From Limisphaera sp. (GTDB lineage: Bacteria; Verrucomicrobiota; Verrucomicrobiia; Limisphaerales; Limisphaeraceae), in the NCBI GenBank assembly GCA_025057755.1, contig JANWVC010000030.1:1-53758 (forward strand): a stretch of DNA of 53,758 bases. Direction: 5' to 3'. Positions within the stretch are counted from its first letter, which is position 1. The number at the start of each line of letters is the position of its first letter. The notes below the pieces were generated by a model. It did not search any database. It was not told the origin of the DNA and saw only the letters and a list, made by a program, of their open reading frames with translations. Of the stretch, positions 31,404 to 44,535 are shown one piece after another. Made by a program: the position numbers and the translations under genes.

Positions 31404-31433
31404 TTTGTAATCAAGACCGCTTATCTCTGTCAA
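31404..31433 (-). promoter_or_regulatory. Predicted sigma70-type promoter of NCS1 permease
   Basis: On the minus strand TTGACA (31433-31428) and TACAAA (31409-31404) are separated by 18 bp. The -35 box contains the TGA stop codon of pyrD (31432-31430). The predicted start near 31397 gives a 5' leader of about 150 nt that contains the hairpin at 31288-31320. Confidence 0.5.
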
Positions 31434-32470
31434 CCGGAAGTTGCACCTGAAGGCATGCTCGACCCCAGCAGGTTCCCACCGCGCGTGTCGGCTGATGGTC
31501 CCAAGCCCGATGCGCCCCTGACGCTCCCTTCCCCCAAGGCCGAACCGTTTTCAAACTTTCCTGGCATTTCCACACGCCCAATCAGGTCGCGTACGTCCGC
31601 AACTCCGTGCCGATGCATGTATGCCTGCAACCCTTCCAGGACTTCCAGGGCTGTGCGTGGTGCATAGAAATTGGCCGTCCCCACAGCCACCGCCGTCGCA
31701 CCCGCCAACAAAAACTCGATGGCATCCGCCGCGTTTTGAATCCCGCCCATCCCGATAATTGGGATCCTGACCGTGCAGGCGGCATCGTACACAAGTTTGA
31801 CCGCAATCGGTTTAATACACGGACCGGTCAAGCCTCCCACGCCATTGCCCAAGCGTGGCCGGCGGGTCTCAATGTCGATCGCCAGAGCCGGATAACTATT
31901 CATGATGGATAAAGCGTCGCTGCCTTCCTCCGCTGCCACCCGTGCATACGGCACAATGCTCGTCACATTTGGACTCAGCTTGGTGATCAACGGCAAGCGC
32001 GTCACCCGCCGGCAGGCAGCCACCACCCGGCCCAGCAACCGACAATCGGTCCCAAACTGGGCCCCCCCCTCTTTGATGTTCGGACACGACACATTCAGCT
32101 CCAGCGCACCTACTCCCTCCACCTCATCAAACCGTCTTGCCACTTCGGCATATTCCTCAATCGTCGTGCCCCAAATGTTGATGATTGTCGGCACACGCAG
32201 TTGCCGTAAAAAGGGCCAATATTGTCGCAAGAATCCATCCACACCGGGCCCCTGGAGTCCAATGGCATTCAGTAAGCCGCTGGCAACCTCCGCCGTGCGC
32301 GGCGTGGGGTTCCCTCGAACAGGTTTAAGGCAAATCCCCTTGACCGTCACGGCGCCCAACTGGTTCAAATCCAACAATCGGGCATATTCAACGCCATATC
32401 CAAACGTGCCAGAGGCAACTGTCACTGGATTCTGCAAACGCAACGGCCCAAGCTGAACGGCCAAATTCAT
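31430..32470 (-). CDS. pyrD: Dihydroorotate dehydrogenase B, catalytic subunit
   Basis: PyrD of class 1B oxidises dihydroorotate to orotate in pyrimidine synthesis using FMN, passing electrons to PyrK. The 346-residue product shows PVTVASGTFGYG, the KGICLKPVRGNPTPR lysine region, NVSCPNIKEGG with the catalytic cysteine typical of class 1, ITKLSPNVT, and the FMN-phosphate part IIGMGGIQNAADAIEFLLAGATAVAVGTANF. About 35 residues rich in Gly and Ser follow the usual end of the barrel (after MPGKFENG), an odd low-complexity tail. ATG at 32470 overlaps the pyrK stop by four bases, so the two subunits are translationally coupled. Its stop codon lies inside the predicted permease -35 box. Confidence 0.93.
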   Translation of the reverse strand: MNLAVQLGPLRLQNPVTVASGTFGYGVEYARLLDLNQLGAVTVKGICLKPVRGNPTPRTAEVASGLLNAIGLQGPGVDGFLRQYWPFLRQLRVPTIINIWGTTIEEYAEVARRFDEVEGVGALELNVSCPNIKEGGAQFGTDCRLLGRVVAACRRVTRLPLITKLSPNVTSIVPYARVAAEEGSDALSIMNSYPALAIDIETRRPRLGNGVGGLTGPCIKPIAVKLVYDAACTVRIPIIGMGGIQNAADAIEFLLAGATAVAVGTANFYAPRTALEVLEGLQAYMHRHGVADVRDLIGRVEMPGKFENGSALGEGSVRGASGLGPSADTRGGNLLGSSMPSGATSG

Positions 32471-33267
32471 GACGGAACCTCCCACAACAATTGTCGGGCA
32501 TCAAACACCGGTCCTTCTGTGCAGGCCCGTTGATATTCCCAACCCGTATCCGTCCGCACCGGCACCACGCAGGTCAAGCATACCCCCATCCCACAACACA
32601 TGCGCTCATCTAACGATAATTCAGCGGGTAGACCATACTCCTCGGCCAGCTGGGCCACAGCACGCAACATCCCCGTCGGACCACACGCGTACAGCTTCGC
32701 GCCACGCCCGCCGGACCGCAATTCCTCCCGTAAAAGATCCGTTACTAAACCGCGTGTGCCCCAACTGCCGTCCTCAGTCGCCACACGCACCTCCCAGCCC
32801 AAGGCCCGAAAGTCCGGCTCGCACAAAATATCCTCCTTACGCCGACCCCCTTGAAACAGGATACCTCGCACCGGCGACCGCTCAGCCAATAAATATAAGG
32901 CCGCAACGCCGTAGCCACCGGCGACCAGGATCGGCATCCCACCTCCCGCACAGGGCAAGCTAAAGCCATGCCCCAGTGGGCCCAAGGCAGCCACATGCTC
33001 CCCGGGCGGCATGCGCGCCAACGCCGCTGTTCCTTTGCCCACAACCTTGTATAAAATGGACAAACAATCCCCCTCCACCCGATACACACTAAACGGACGC
33101 CGTAACAATGCGTCGGCACAAGGCCAAATGCGCAGATGAACAAACTGCCCGGGCGCCACCAACGGCGCAATGCCCGGAGCCCGCAACATCAACAGATGGT
33201 AAAGACCGACCTCAGGCCGATTTACGATGATTTCCGCGGATTCGTCTTTCATTGGCTGCGCCAACAT
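32467..33267 (-). CDS. pyrK: Dihydroorotate dehydrogenase B, electron transfer subunit
   Basis: PyrK carries FAD and a 2Fe-2S cluster and passes electrons from PyrD to NAD+. The 266-residue product begins with a ferredoxin-reductase beta-barrel (GQFVHLRIW, then LLRRPFSVYRVEGD, the FAD-binding RPFS motif), followed by an NAD-binding fold (PILVAGGYGVAALYLLAE, YACGPTGMLRAV). The C-terminal cluster motif is DERMCCGMGVCLTCVVPV with a fourth Cys in RACTEGPVF. ATG at 33267 was selected because a GGGGGGAA run lies just upstream; the frame opens with GTG at 33279, and ATG at 33252 is another option. It is the first gene of the pyrK-pyrD pair, 167-180 bp after rpmB. Confidence 0.92.
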   Translation of the reverse strand: MLAQPMKDESAEIIVNRPEVGLYHLLMLRAPGIAPLVAPGQFVHLRIWPCADALLRRPFSVYRVEGDCLSILYKVVGKGTAALARMPPGEHVAALGPLGHGFSLPCAGGGMPILVAGGYGVAALYLLAERSPVRGILFQGGRRKEDILCEPDFRALGWEVRVATEDGSWGTRGLVTDLLREELRSGGRGAKLYACGPTGMLRAVAQLAEEYGLPAELSLDERMCCGMGVCLTCVVPVRTDTGWEYQRACTEGPVFDARQLLWEVPS

Positions 33268-33446
33268 GGTTCCCCCCACTTGCCTGTCCCTCGGAATCGA
33301 GTCCGCCCAGGCTCCACGCCCGTCACACTCGCCTCAGGAATACAAAAGGCGAAGCATGCGCTTCGCCCACGTCCCGTTTGCCTTGCAATGCTGTGACAGC
33401 CTGGCGGTCGATGCCTCAACGCCGCCCTTTGGCTGCATCCACACCC

Positions 33447-33713
33447 TTAAGCCGGTGCGGCCTCCGGCTTTTTCCAATTTCTCTTGGGGGGCTTGACTAC
33501 TAACCCCTTCTTGATCGCACTGGCCGCCACGCGGATGTACTTCACCCGGCCGTTCACCACAGCCTTCACCCGCTGCAGGTTCGGAAAAAACCGACGCTTG
33601 GTAATCGCCGTGACGTGAGTGCCGATCCCACCCGCCTTCTTCGGCTTACCACTCCGCCAAATGATGCTGCCCTTATGAGGGCGCTTGCCGGTCAATTGAC
33701 AAATTCGTGCCAT
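33447..33713 (-). CDS. rpmB: 50S ribosomal protein L28
   Basis: An 88-residue L28. It starts MARICQLTGKRPHKGS, the standard L28 opening, and continues with TKRRFFPNLQRVKAVVNGR and IRVAASAIKKG. The zinc-binding cysteine pairs of some L28 forms are absent; only Cys5 is present. It has a longer middle loop (WRSGKPKKAGGIGTHVTAI) than the E. coli protein. rpmG, often adjacent, is not seen. It lies upstream of pyrK on the same strand; whether they share a transcript is uncertain. Confidence 0.95.
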   Translation of the reverse strand: MARICQLTGKRPHKGSIIWRSGKPKKAGGIGTHVTAITKRRFFPNLQRVKAVVNGRVKYIRVAASAIKKGLVVKPPKRNWKKPEAAPA

Positions 33714-34995
33714 ACGCCACTATCCTTCGACGCTCGATCCATCCTCAACCGTCGAGAGCTCCTAAACTTACACACATTCCAGCCCCTAGCAAGAGGCATT
33801 TTCTCGCCACCTTCGCTCTGCCGCCCCGCATTCCCATGGGGTGCAGGCCATCGCAGACTGAACGACCCCACGCCCCCCTGCGCCTCCAAACCATCGCCGC
33901 CCTGTTTGAGGCCCCTGAGGTCGAGACCGAAGCGCAAAAACGCCACGCTCAGCACGAGCCTCCACGGCATGTTCTGTCGCCCCCAATCACGGTCGAGAGG
34001 TCCATGAATCGACACGGGAGCCCGAATTGATGACAAAGTCTGTATCGTCCAACAAGCCCCCGAACCAACTCCCTTTCTCCGCCAGGTTCCCGCGCGACCT
34101 GTCGCATGCGCCGGGGAGTTCCCCGGCAGACGCCCATACTGCCCAAAACCGCGGACTTCGACCAAGCCGTCTGGCTGGCGCCAGCATCTCCAAGGGCAGT
34201 CTCCGAGCTCCTTCTTTCCAGGTATGCATGAGGCCGTGCTCCCCAACAGACCGCACGACGATGGTGCTGGAGACTCGGTCCTCACATTATTCTGGGATTC
34301 CCCCCCCACCGCGGCCGCCATAACGCGCTTTTTGTGGAGGACCACGATCGATGACTCCAACCCACCCACTCGCGTCTGCGTCGCCCGCAGATATGGCCGC
34401 CGCGCAATCCACGTCTGCTTTCCCCCGGCCTTTTTATCGGCTGCACTCTTGCCAAGATATGAGCTAAGCGGATCGTGCATCACGTTCAACACACGCGTCT
34501 CCTTACCTGCTACAGAGTTTGTGTCTTTGACTTTCTCCCCTCGAATCCCGATGCATCCATCCACCCAGTATTATCCATGTGCTTTGGGACAACGTTAGGA
34601 GACACATACGCACTCGCGCTGGTTTCCAGGTCTTGCGGGACTACCCATGGAACTTGAGCGAATCCGTAAGCCACAAGGTCCATAGGATATCCGGCACAGC
34701 CAATGCCGCGCGATTAATTCCTGTCATTTTGTTCCATCCCCTTGGGCTTCAGCCCAGCACGAAGGATCTTATGGCTTTCTCCTCATGCTACCTTGAGATA
34801 TTACGTTAATAACTCGGACTTAGGTCATATGACCTCACTTTATCCAAGCTTAACTTAGCTCATAACAAGGTTCTTTCTGGAGTGAGTGACGGCGTTTCCT
34901 CAAATCTCTTGACGAGCCGGATGAGCGCTATTAGCCTAACGGAGCGTATACGAGTTGGGCACCCATGAGGGGACAAGCACGGTGACTGCACGCGC
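33714..34995. other. 1.3-kb spacer between housekeeping block and CRISPR-Cas island
   Basis: No recognisable gene. A 290-codon minus-strand frame (33692-34564) is open but has the Gly/Arg/Trp/Ser-rich composition of non-coding GC-rich DNA and no family resemblance. The part from about 34480 on is clearly richer in A+T than the flanking genes and includes the 14-bp palindrome at 34822. It divides the divergent rpmB and cas3 transcripts and should contain the cas promoter. Confidence 0.4.
34822..34835. promoter_or_regulatory. 14-bp perfect palindrome upstream of first cas operon
   Basis: AGGTCATATGACCT is its own reverse complement and lies 160 bp before the first cas3 ATG in an A+T-rich stretch. 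It could be a dimeric regulator's operator. A 14-bp palindrome is expected a few times by chance in a window of this size, so location is the main support. Confidence 0.35.
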
Positions 34996-37622
34996 ATGAC
35001 TGAATTCACATGCTTTTTTAAGCACGCCACGGGATACGACCCCTATCCCTACCAAGTACGCCTTGCAAGGTTATTCCGCGATTCCCTTCGCGATCCTGCA
35101 GTTGAACGGCCAGCGACATCTTGCGACACACCGTGTCAGCAGCCGGCGAGGGCCCTTCATGTCCCTTCCGCCAATCGGCCAACCCCCCACACATCGCTGC
35201 TGATTCATATTCCCACCGGATTGGGTAAAACCGCGGCCGTGGTAATGGCGTGGCTCTGGAATCGTCTTTGTGGCCAAGCGAGCCGCGTCCCGCGTCGCCT
35301 CGTCTATTGCCTGCCCATGCGCACGTTGGTGGAACAGACCGCTGAGAACGTCCGTCGTTGGCTTGAGCAACTTCGGAACCAGCGGAGCCAATTGAACCTG
35401 AGCGAAGCTGCTTCTAAAGAGCTGCTTTGGCTGGCGGGCGATGGTTCCTCGCAGCATCCGGCTCATTCCCCAGTGATCCTCATGGGGGGTGAAGAGCTCG
35501 ATCCAGCGCGGCGGGACTGGGATATTTACCCTGAAAAACCGGCGATTCTCATCGGTACCCAGGACATGCTTTTAAGCCGGGCGCTCAATCGCGGCTATGG
35601 CATGTCCCGTTACCGCTGGCCCATTCACTTCGCTCTCCTCAACAACGACTGCCTGTGGATTTTGGATGAAACGCAATTAATGGGGGTGGGCCTAGAAACC
35701 AGCGCTCAGCTCGACGCCTTCCGGCACGATGGCCGAATGCTTACAGTTGGGGTTTGTCCGACATGGTGGATGAGCGCCACACTCGAAACCAACCGACTAG
35801 CCACAGTGGATCACCCTGAGCCGTCGGCCGGCTGGCCCGTGATCCGACTGAAGGCCGAAGACATGCAACACCCTGCAATCCACGGGCGTGTCACAGCACC
35901 CAAACCTCTTCGCCGCGCGCCCGTCAGCCTCTCTGTTGCCAGCAGGGAAACTTACGCTGCGGTCCTCGCAGACTTCGTTTTAGAGCAACATCAACAGGCC
36001 GGCGACTTAACATTAGTCATACTGAATCGTGTGCGCCGAGCCCAAGAAGTTTATGAGGCGCTCAAGCGGCTCAAGCGTGCTGATCCCGTGGCGCTTATCC
36101 ATTCACGCTTTCGGCCTGGTGACCGTCAAGTGCATGAAGCCGTCTTGCATCAAAAGGGCGGCCGCATCGTAGTTGCCACGCAAGCCGTCGAGGCCGGCGT
36201 GGATGTGTCAGCCCGGACGCTCATCACGGAATTGGCCCCGTGGCCCTCTCTGGTCCAGCGCTTTGGTCGGTGCAATCGCCAAGGTGAGTTCCCGGATGGT
36301 CAGGCGCGCCTCTATTGGGTGGATATTGAGACTCAGAGAGGCGACGAAGAGCTGGCGTGGCCCTATTCGTCGGACGAGCTGGACCGCGCCCGGGTTGAGC
36401 TGATGAAACTGCACGACGCAGGCCTACGTTCGCTTGAAACGGCCACCATCGCTGAGCCATTCGAGGTTCGCCCCGTACTTCGGCGCAAAGACCTTCTTGA
36501 GCTGTTCGATACTACGCCCGATCTGGCCGGACACGACGTAGACATCTCACGATACATCCGCGACGGCCACGATACCGATGTCCATGTATTCTGGCGTGAG
36601 CTCGGGGGGAAGCCCCCTCAGCCAAAAGAATTACCGCCAGTAGTCGCGGAGCTATGCCGCGTGTCCCTGCCGCGCTTCCGCGACTTTGTGGTCAAGCTCC
36701 AGAAGGCAGCTCAAAGAATGGATGGTGCCCAGTTCATTTGGACCTGGAATCCGCTCTTTGAAGAATGGCAGCCAGCGCAGGCGGTGCGTCCGGGAGCTGT
36801 TTACCTGCTTGACACGCAGGCTGGCGGGTACTCCTCCGAGTTGGGTTGGACGGGGGAAGTGGGCTCCGGCGCCATTGTCCCTCGTCCGCCCTCTTCTGAA
36901 GCTCAGGACCGCAGCTACGGTTCCGACTCAGCAAGCCTAATTGGCGCGTGGGTTAGCCTGGCTGACCACACCGAACATGTGGTAGCCCAAATCACCAATT
37001 TAGCCACCAACCTAGCTCTGGAATTGGCCGAGCTCTTACCTAACGGGAACGCGATTGACTTGCTGCAGACCGCCGCCCGTTGGCATGATTTGGGCAAGGC
37101 GCACGAAGCCTTTCAGCAGACGCTCTGCGGTCCGGAAACCAACCGCCATACGACGCTCTGGGCCAAGTCGGCTCATCGTGAAGGTCGCTCCCCGCGCCGC
37201 TTTTTCCGCCACGAGTTGGTTTCAGCCCTAGCGTGGCTGCAAGTCGGCCCATGTGATGCCGCTGAGCGCGACCTTGTGGCCTGGTTGATCGCTGCTCATC
37301 ACGGGAAGGTGCGTCTATCGATCCGGTCGCTGCCCGGCGAAGAGCCACCAACTGATCAGCCGGAAGCACGCGTGGCTCGAGGCGTGGTGGACGGGGACAC
37401 ACTCCCACCGGGAGCCTTCTCAGCCATCGGGCTGCCGGCCCCTCTTCAGCCAGTCAGCCTAAGTTTGGAGGTCATGGAAATGGGGATCAGTCCTCGCGGC
37501 GAACCGTCTTGGACAGCCCGGATGTTGGCGCTGCGCGAGCGCTTTGGGCCATTCCGGTTGGCATGGCTGGAGACCGTGTTCCGTGCAGCTGACGCTCGAG
37601 CGTCCCAAATGGAGATCAGCTC

Positions 37623-37626
<4 letters not shown>
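34996..37626 (+). CDS. cas3: Cas3 helicase-nuclease of type I-G module 1
   Basis: An 876-residue Cas3 with the reversed order typical of type I-G (I-U): SF2 helicase first, HD nuclease last. It would be recruited to target-bound Cascade to unwind and cut DNA. A Q-motif-like GYDPYPYQVRLA (13-24) is followed by a 45-residue insert, Walker A HIPTGLGKT (Lys78), motif II DETQ (224-227), ATQAVEAGVDVS and the arginine finger region LVQRFGRCNRQG. The HD domain has RWHDLGKAH (His697, Asp698), FFRHELVSAL and AAHHGK (768-769). DETQ rather than DEAH is noteworthy. The start has only a weak ribosome site. Its stop overlaps csx17 by four bases (ATGA). Confidence 0.93.
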
Positions 37627-40798
<3,172 letters not shown>

Positions 40799-40800
40799 CC

Positions 40801-42345
40801 ATGCTGGTGCTTGAATTCCGTTTTCCGGCGGGCCGTTATCATGCCACCCCTTGGGGCCGACACGTTAACGAGGGTGCCCTGGATTGGCCGCCTTCACCCT
40901 GGCGACTTATCCGCGCTCTCGTAGCCACCTGGCATCTGAAAGCAAAAGCCGACCTCTCCGAAGGGACGGTACGCAGCCTGATTGAAGCGCTGGCCAGTTG
41001 CCTGCCCTCTTACGAACTACCGCGCGCTAGCCCAGGTCACACCCGCCATTACATGCCTGTTATCGAAGGCAAAACACAAAAGACCACCAAGGTTTTTGAC
41101 ACCTTCCTGCACCTTGCCGGCCCACTCCGCATTGGTTGGGCCGTGTCACTTGATGCTGAGCAACGCCGTGCTCTAAACCTTTTATGTAGCCGCATTGGCT
41201 ATTTCGGCAGAGCCGAAAGCCTGGTTGAAGCCACGGTTCTGCCCGATGGCAACGGCTTTTCACCCAACGCGCAGCCATTGCCGGACAACCAACCGGTTCC
41301 GAAAGAGAGCGAACTGATCCGGGTACTATGCCCTCTCAGCGCCGCAGAGTTCGCCCAGTGGCTCGCCGGAAGAGTCAACCATAAAAAGCAAGAGCTCCCC
41401 GGGGAAAAAGGTCGCAGCCGCAAAGTTGCCAAGTCATTCGCTATGCCAGAAGATCTATTCGATGCACTGCACTTAGAGACCGTCGACCTGCAGGCAAATG
41501 GCTGGACTCTTCCCCCTGGCAGCCGGTGGGTGGATTACATCCGCCCTGCCAATTGCATGAGAGTTACGCCCGTGCGAAGTCATTACAGGACAACCAGGCG
41601 CCCCGTTTTAGCGCGCTTCGCCATCTCCAGCGCCGTCCTGCCCCGGATCCTCAAGGCCGTCTCCGTGGCTGAGCGGATCCATCAGGGGTTGCTGGCCCGT
41701 TTCCCCAACGGCGAGCCACCAGCAATCTTTTCGGGACGCGACCCCGCCGGGACGCCGCTCACCGGCCACAATCATTTATACATTTATTGCGAAGCCAATG
41801 GTGTGCGCGATACCATCACGCACGTCACCTTGTTTGCTCGCGAGGGCTTTGACCTCGTCGCCCGCCATGCCATCGAAAGCCTGACCCGCGTATGGGGCCA
41901 TGGCGGACATGATCTGCAACTCATCTTGCTGGGCTTCGGCGACGAACGCACGTTCGCCGACTGCCGCCTCTTTGGTCCCTCTCCTGTCTGGCGCTCGCTA
42001 ACACCTTTTGTCGCCACCCGGCATCCCAAGACGTATCGCGACGGTCGGCCCAAACTGGACGCTGACGGTTGGTGGATTGGATCGCCCGAACACGATCTGC
42101 GCCGACTGATTCGTGCGTCGGGTCTCCCTCTACCCATCAAGATCGAGCGCTTGGAGACCATCCCCGTCGGGCCGCTTCGGCTTCGCCCATTGGTGTTTCA
42201 AACCCTTCGACACCATGGCCAAGGCCGTCGGGCTGGTGTTTCCCCGGCAGCCTTCCAAATCACTTTTTCAACTCCCGTGGCCGGCCCGCTGGCCTTTGGC
42301 TACGCTGCCCATTTCGGCCTCGGTCTATTCATACCCTGTGCTTGA
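40801..42345 (+). CDS. csb2: Csb2 / Cas5-Cas6 fusion, module 1 (GSU0054 family)
   Basis: A 514-residue Csb2 protein. In type I-G this family combines a Cas5-like N-terminal RAMP part with a Cas6-like C-terminal part, and so is thought to process pre-crRNA and cap the Cascade end. The N-terminus MLVLEFRFPAGRYHA followed by LDWPPSPWRLIRALVATW fits the family, and the last residues GPLAFGYAAHFGLGLF form the glycine-rich RAMP loop. ATG at 40801 has a GGGAG site six bases upstream; the open frame from 40597 overlaps csb1 and is a shadow there. It is the last gene of module 1; a 935-bp gap follows. Confidence 0.88.
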   Translation: MLVLEFRFPAGRYHATPWGRHVNEGALDWPPSPWRLIRALVATWHLKAKADLSEGTVRSLIEALASCLPSYELPRASPGHTRHYMPVIEGKTQKTTKVFDTFLHLAGPLRIGWAVSLDAEQRRALNLLCSRIGYFGRAESLVEATVLPDGNGFSPNAQPLPDNQPVPKESELIRVLCPLSAAEFAQWLAGRVNHKKQELPGEKGRSRKVAKSFAMPEDLFDALHLETVDLQANGWTLPPGSRWVDYIRPANCMRVTPVRSHYRTTRRPVLARFAISSAVLPRILKAVSVAERIHQGLLARFPNGEPPAIFSGRDPAGTPLTGHNHLYIYCEANGVRDTITHVTLFAREGFDLVARHAIESLTRVWGHGGHDLQLILLGFGDERTFADCRLFGPSPVWRSLTPFVATRHPKTYRDGRPKLDADGWWIGSPEHDLRRLIRASGLPLPIKIERLETIPVGPLRLRPLVFQTLRHHGQGRRAGVSPAAFQITFSTPVAGPLAFGYAAHFGLGLFIPCA

Positions 42346-43280
42346 GGCGCCATCCCAGTCATCGGGCATTCGAGACAACTCTAACATCCCATGCACACGC
42401 GCCTGACCCGTGATTGGTCAAAGATCGGCATGTTTCAAGGTGATAAGCGCTATCTGAAGTAACTGCGTGTATCTCTCCACACCCAAATCCAAAGCGTTGC
42501 ATATGAGGAATCCTTTTCGCCCCCCTTCGCGAAAGGGGAGCTATGCCACGCCAAAACTGTGTGTGGTGTCTTTCTTGTATATAGTCAGCATTGAGTTAGC
42601 TGGTTACATCGCATTTTGGGTACCATGCTGGGAAACGGCCGACAAAGCAGTGCAACGTTCTTCACAGCTTTCGATACCCCGAAGAGTTTCAACTATTCTA
42701 CATTGACACGTATTGTGAAATCGTCATAGTGGCATACACAACGCAAGGCAGGCAAAGAATGAAGAAACCTTGTGTGCTTGCATGCGTCCACCGGTTCTCG
42801 GGCATCCAATCCCTCTACCCTCGACGTAGCAAGCCCAGAGGGCGTTTCCTGAAACCAACGGTCAAAACTGTCGCTGTTCCACTTGAGTGACTCGCGAGGT
42901 CGGGCGGATCGCAAAAACCCGTCGACGTCTGAGCGCACCGCCTCATAAACACATCCTATGCAAGAAAGAGAGCACACCTCCACGCAACGCTTCATTTTCA
43001 TGAACCCATTTTTCGCCTTCTGTCCTACTCAACTTGCCGTGATTTCTTCACGTCATGGACGGCCCTGTGCTAAATCTTCCCTACCATCGCCGGTCGTCAG
43101 CGCCAGCGCAAAAAGTGCACCCATACCCCAGCATTTGTCCTACGGGGACCACCATCATGGATGCTGGAATGCAATGGAAGATGATCGGGACGCCGACGGC
43201 ATTCCAACCGCGCGAGCGCGTGGATCTGGAGCCTCGGCCCTTTGGGGCTCTGGGCGTCCGAACTTACGGAGGAAATGCGT
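42346..43280. other. Gap between the two effector modules, no recognised gene
   Basis: These 935 bp hold no recognised protein. A hairpin around 42520-42540 (CCCCTT / AAGGGG with loop CGCG and one unpaired A) could end transcription of module 1 but lacks a T run. A 102-codon minus-strand frame (42693-43001) is open but unrecognised. No copy of the CRISPR repeat was seen. The end of the gap carries the GGAGG site (43268-43272) for the next csb1. Confidence 0.4.
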
Positions 43281-44534
43281 ATGAGCCAACTTCAATTACT
43301 TGACTTAAACCGGCTGCGAGAAGCGGTCACGTCAGCTGCTGCTTTTCGATGCCGCCGCAAACTGCAGCCCGCCGGCGGGCCGGGCGACAAGGTTTTTCCG
43401 CCCACATTTGCCGGCGCGGTGTACGGCGTTGAAAAGCGCCAAGTGCCCGGCCGCGAGGCACCCGTGACATGCGTGCTGCTGGACAGCGTTCAAAGTCAGG
43501 CCAACCGCATGGAACTGGCTTTGCAAGAGGCCTTGGACGCCGGCCGCATCACACTGCCGCTGGTGGTGGTGGATTTCACCCCCTGGTCGCCCGATGGGAA
43601 CAAACCGCAGAGCGAACGATTACTCGATGCCGTGGGCAAGATCACCAGCCTGCAAGTGCCCCACCGGCTGGCCGACGCCATTTTACGAGACAGTCAAATT
43701 GAGGACCCGCCAGGCAGTGGTCGCCTCGTGGAATTCCGCAGATCTTCAATTGGGAAAAAACTAGACGCCGCCGGCCCGCAGAATGCCACCCCGCTCTTCG
43801 AGTTGTGCCCCACGGCCCTCATCTTTGGCATGTGGGACAGCACCGGCCCTAAGGGCGGTCTCGGCGCCAAATTCGAGCGGGCCATGGTGTCGGAGATTGT
43901 AGGCATTGGAGCGTCGCTTTCCGACCTGCACAAAAACTGGGGCGTGCGCCGCGATCCTTTGGAGATCAGCAAGTCCGTGCCCCTGCGCAAGAGTGAGAAC
44001 GGAAGCTGGGAGATCTCTGCCGATCCGAAAGCCAAAGACATTATTCGTCCGTCGGAGGTCAATCACAGCAGCATCCCCTTTGAGTCAAGCAATGGCGGGG
44101 TGACCCTCGAATACGCCGAGCAGATTACCACCCTGTCGCTGATCGTCTTACGGCGATTGCGCTTTCCTATCAATGGCCAGCTTACACCTGAAGCCGATCG
44201 AGCTGCCCGCACCGTCCTGGCCGCGCTCGGCCTGTGCGCCGCCACGCTGGCGTTTGAAAACGGCGCCGGCCTCCGTTCCCGCTGCTTGCTCTGGCCCGAA
44301 GAACCGATGACCTGGGAACTGCTGGCCAAGCCGGGTGAAGAACCGCAGCGGTTCACGCTCACCTCTGAAGAGGCTGTGAAGCTGTTCGAACAAGCAGTGC
44401 TGGCAGCCACGAAAACCCAACTGCCCTGGAACACCGCGCCCGTGGTGCTCCAACCCCAACCCAAGCTGGTCAAGTTGGTGCGCGAGAGCCAGGAATTGGC
44501 CGTCAAGAGCGGTCCGGAGAACTCAGGAGATTGA
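43281..44534 (+). CDS. csb1: Csb1 / Cas7 backbone subunit, module 2 (GSU0053 family)
   Basis: A 417-residue Cas7-type RAMP protein, about 90 residues longer than its module 1 counterpart. Family features: DSVQSQANRMELAL (about 70-83), PTALIFGMWDSTGPKGGLGAKFERAMVSEIVG, and EVNHSSIPFESSNGGVTLEYAEQ followed by LSLIVLRRLRFPING. It should form the crRNA filament of the second complex. The start is well supported: GGAGG at 43268-43272 lies eight bases before ATG 43281. Alternative in-frame ATG codons at 43242 and 43275 are upstream of or too close to that site. It begins a second, tightly packed operon: csb2 follows after one base. Confidence 0.92.
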   Translation: MSQLQLLDLNRLREAVTSAAAFRCRRKLQPAGGPGDKVFPPTFAGAVYGVEKRQVPGREAPVTCVLLDSVQSQANRMELALQEALDAGRITLPLVVVDFTPWSPDGNKPQSERLLDAVGKITSLQVPHRLADAILRDSQIEDPPGSGRLVEFRRSSIGKKLDAAGPQNATPLFELCPTALIFGMWDSTGPKGGLGAKFERAMVSEIVGIGASLSDLHKNWGVRRDPLEISKSVPLRKSENGSWEISADPKAKDIIRPSEVNHSSIPFESSNGGVTLEYAEQITTLSLIVLRRLRFPINGQLTPEADRAARTVLAALGLCAATLAFENGAGLRSRCLLWPEEPMTWELLAKPGEEPQRFTLTSEEAVKLFEQAVLAATKTQLPWNTAPVVLQPQPKLVKLVRESQELAVKSGPENSGD

Positions 44535-44535
44535 T

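Noticed and set aside
33692..34564. Minus-strand 290-codon open frame upstream of rpmB
   Set aside because: No family resemblance, Gly/Arg/Trp/Ser-rich composition as in chance frames of GC-rich DNA, and its end overlaps the rpmB start.
42519..42541. Intrinsic terminator after csb2 of module 1
   Set aside because: The hairpin exists but there is no T tract and it lies about 175 bp after the stop, so it is mentioned only as a possibility.
42693..43001. Minus-strand 102-codon frame in the gap between the cas modules
   Set aside because: Not recognised, no well-placed ribosome site, opposite strand to the cas operons. Kept only as part of the finding on the gap.
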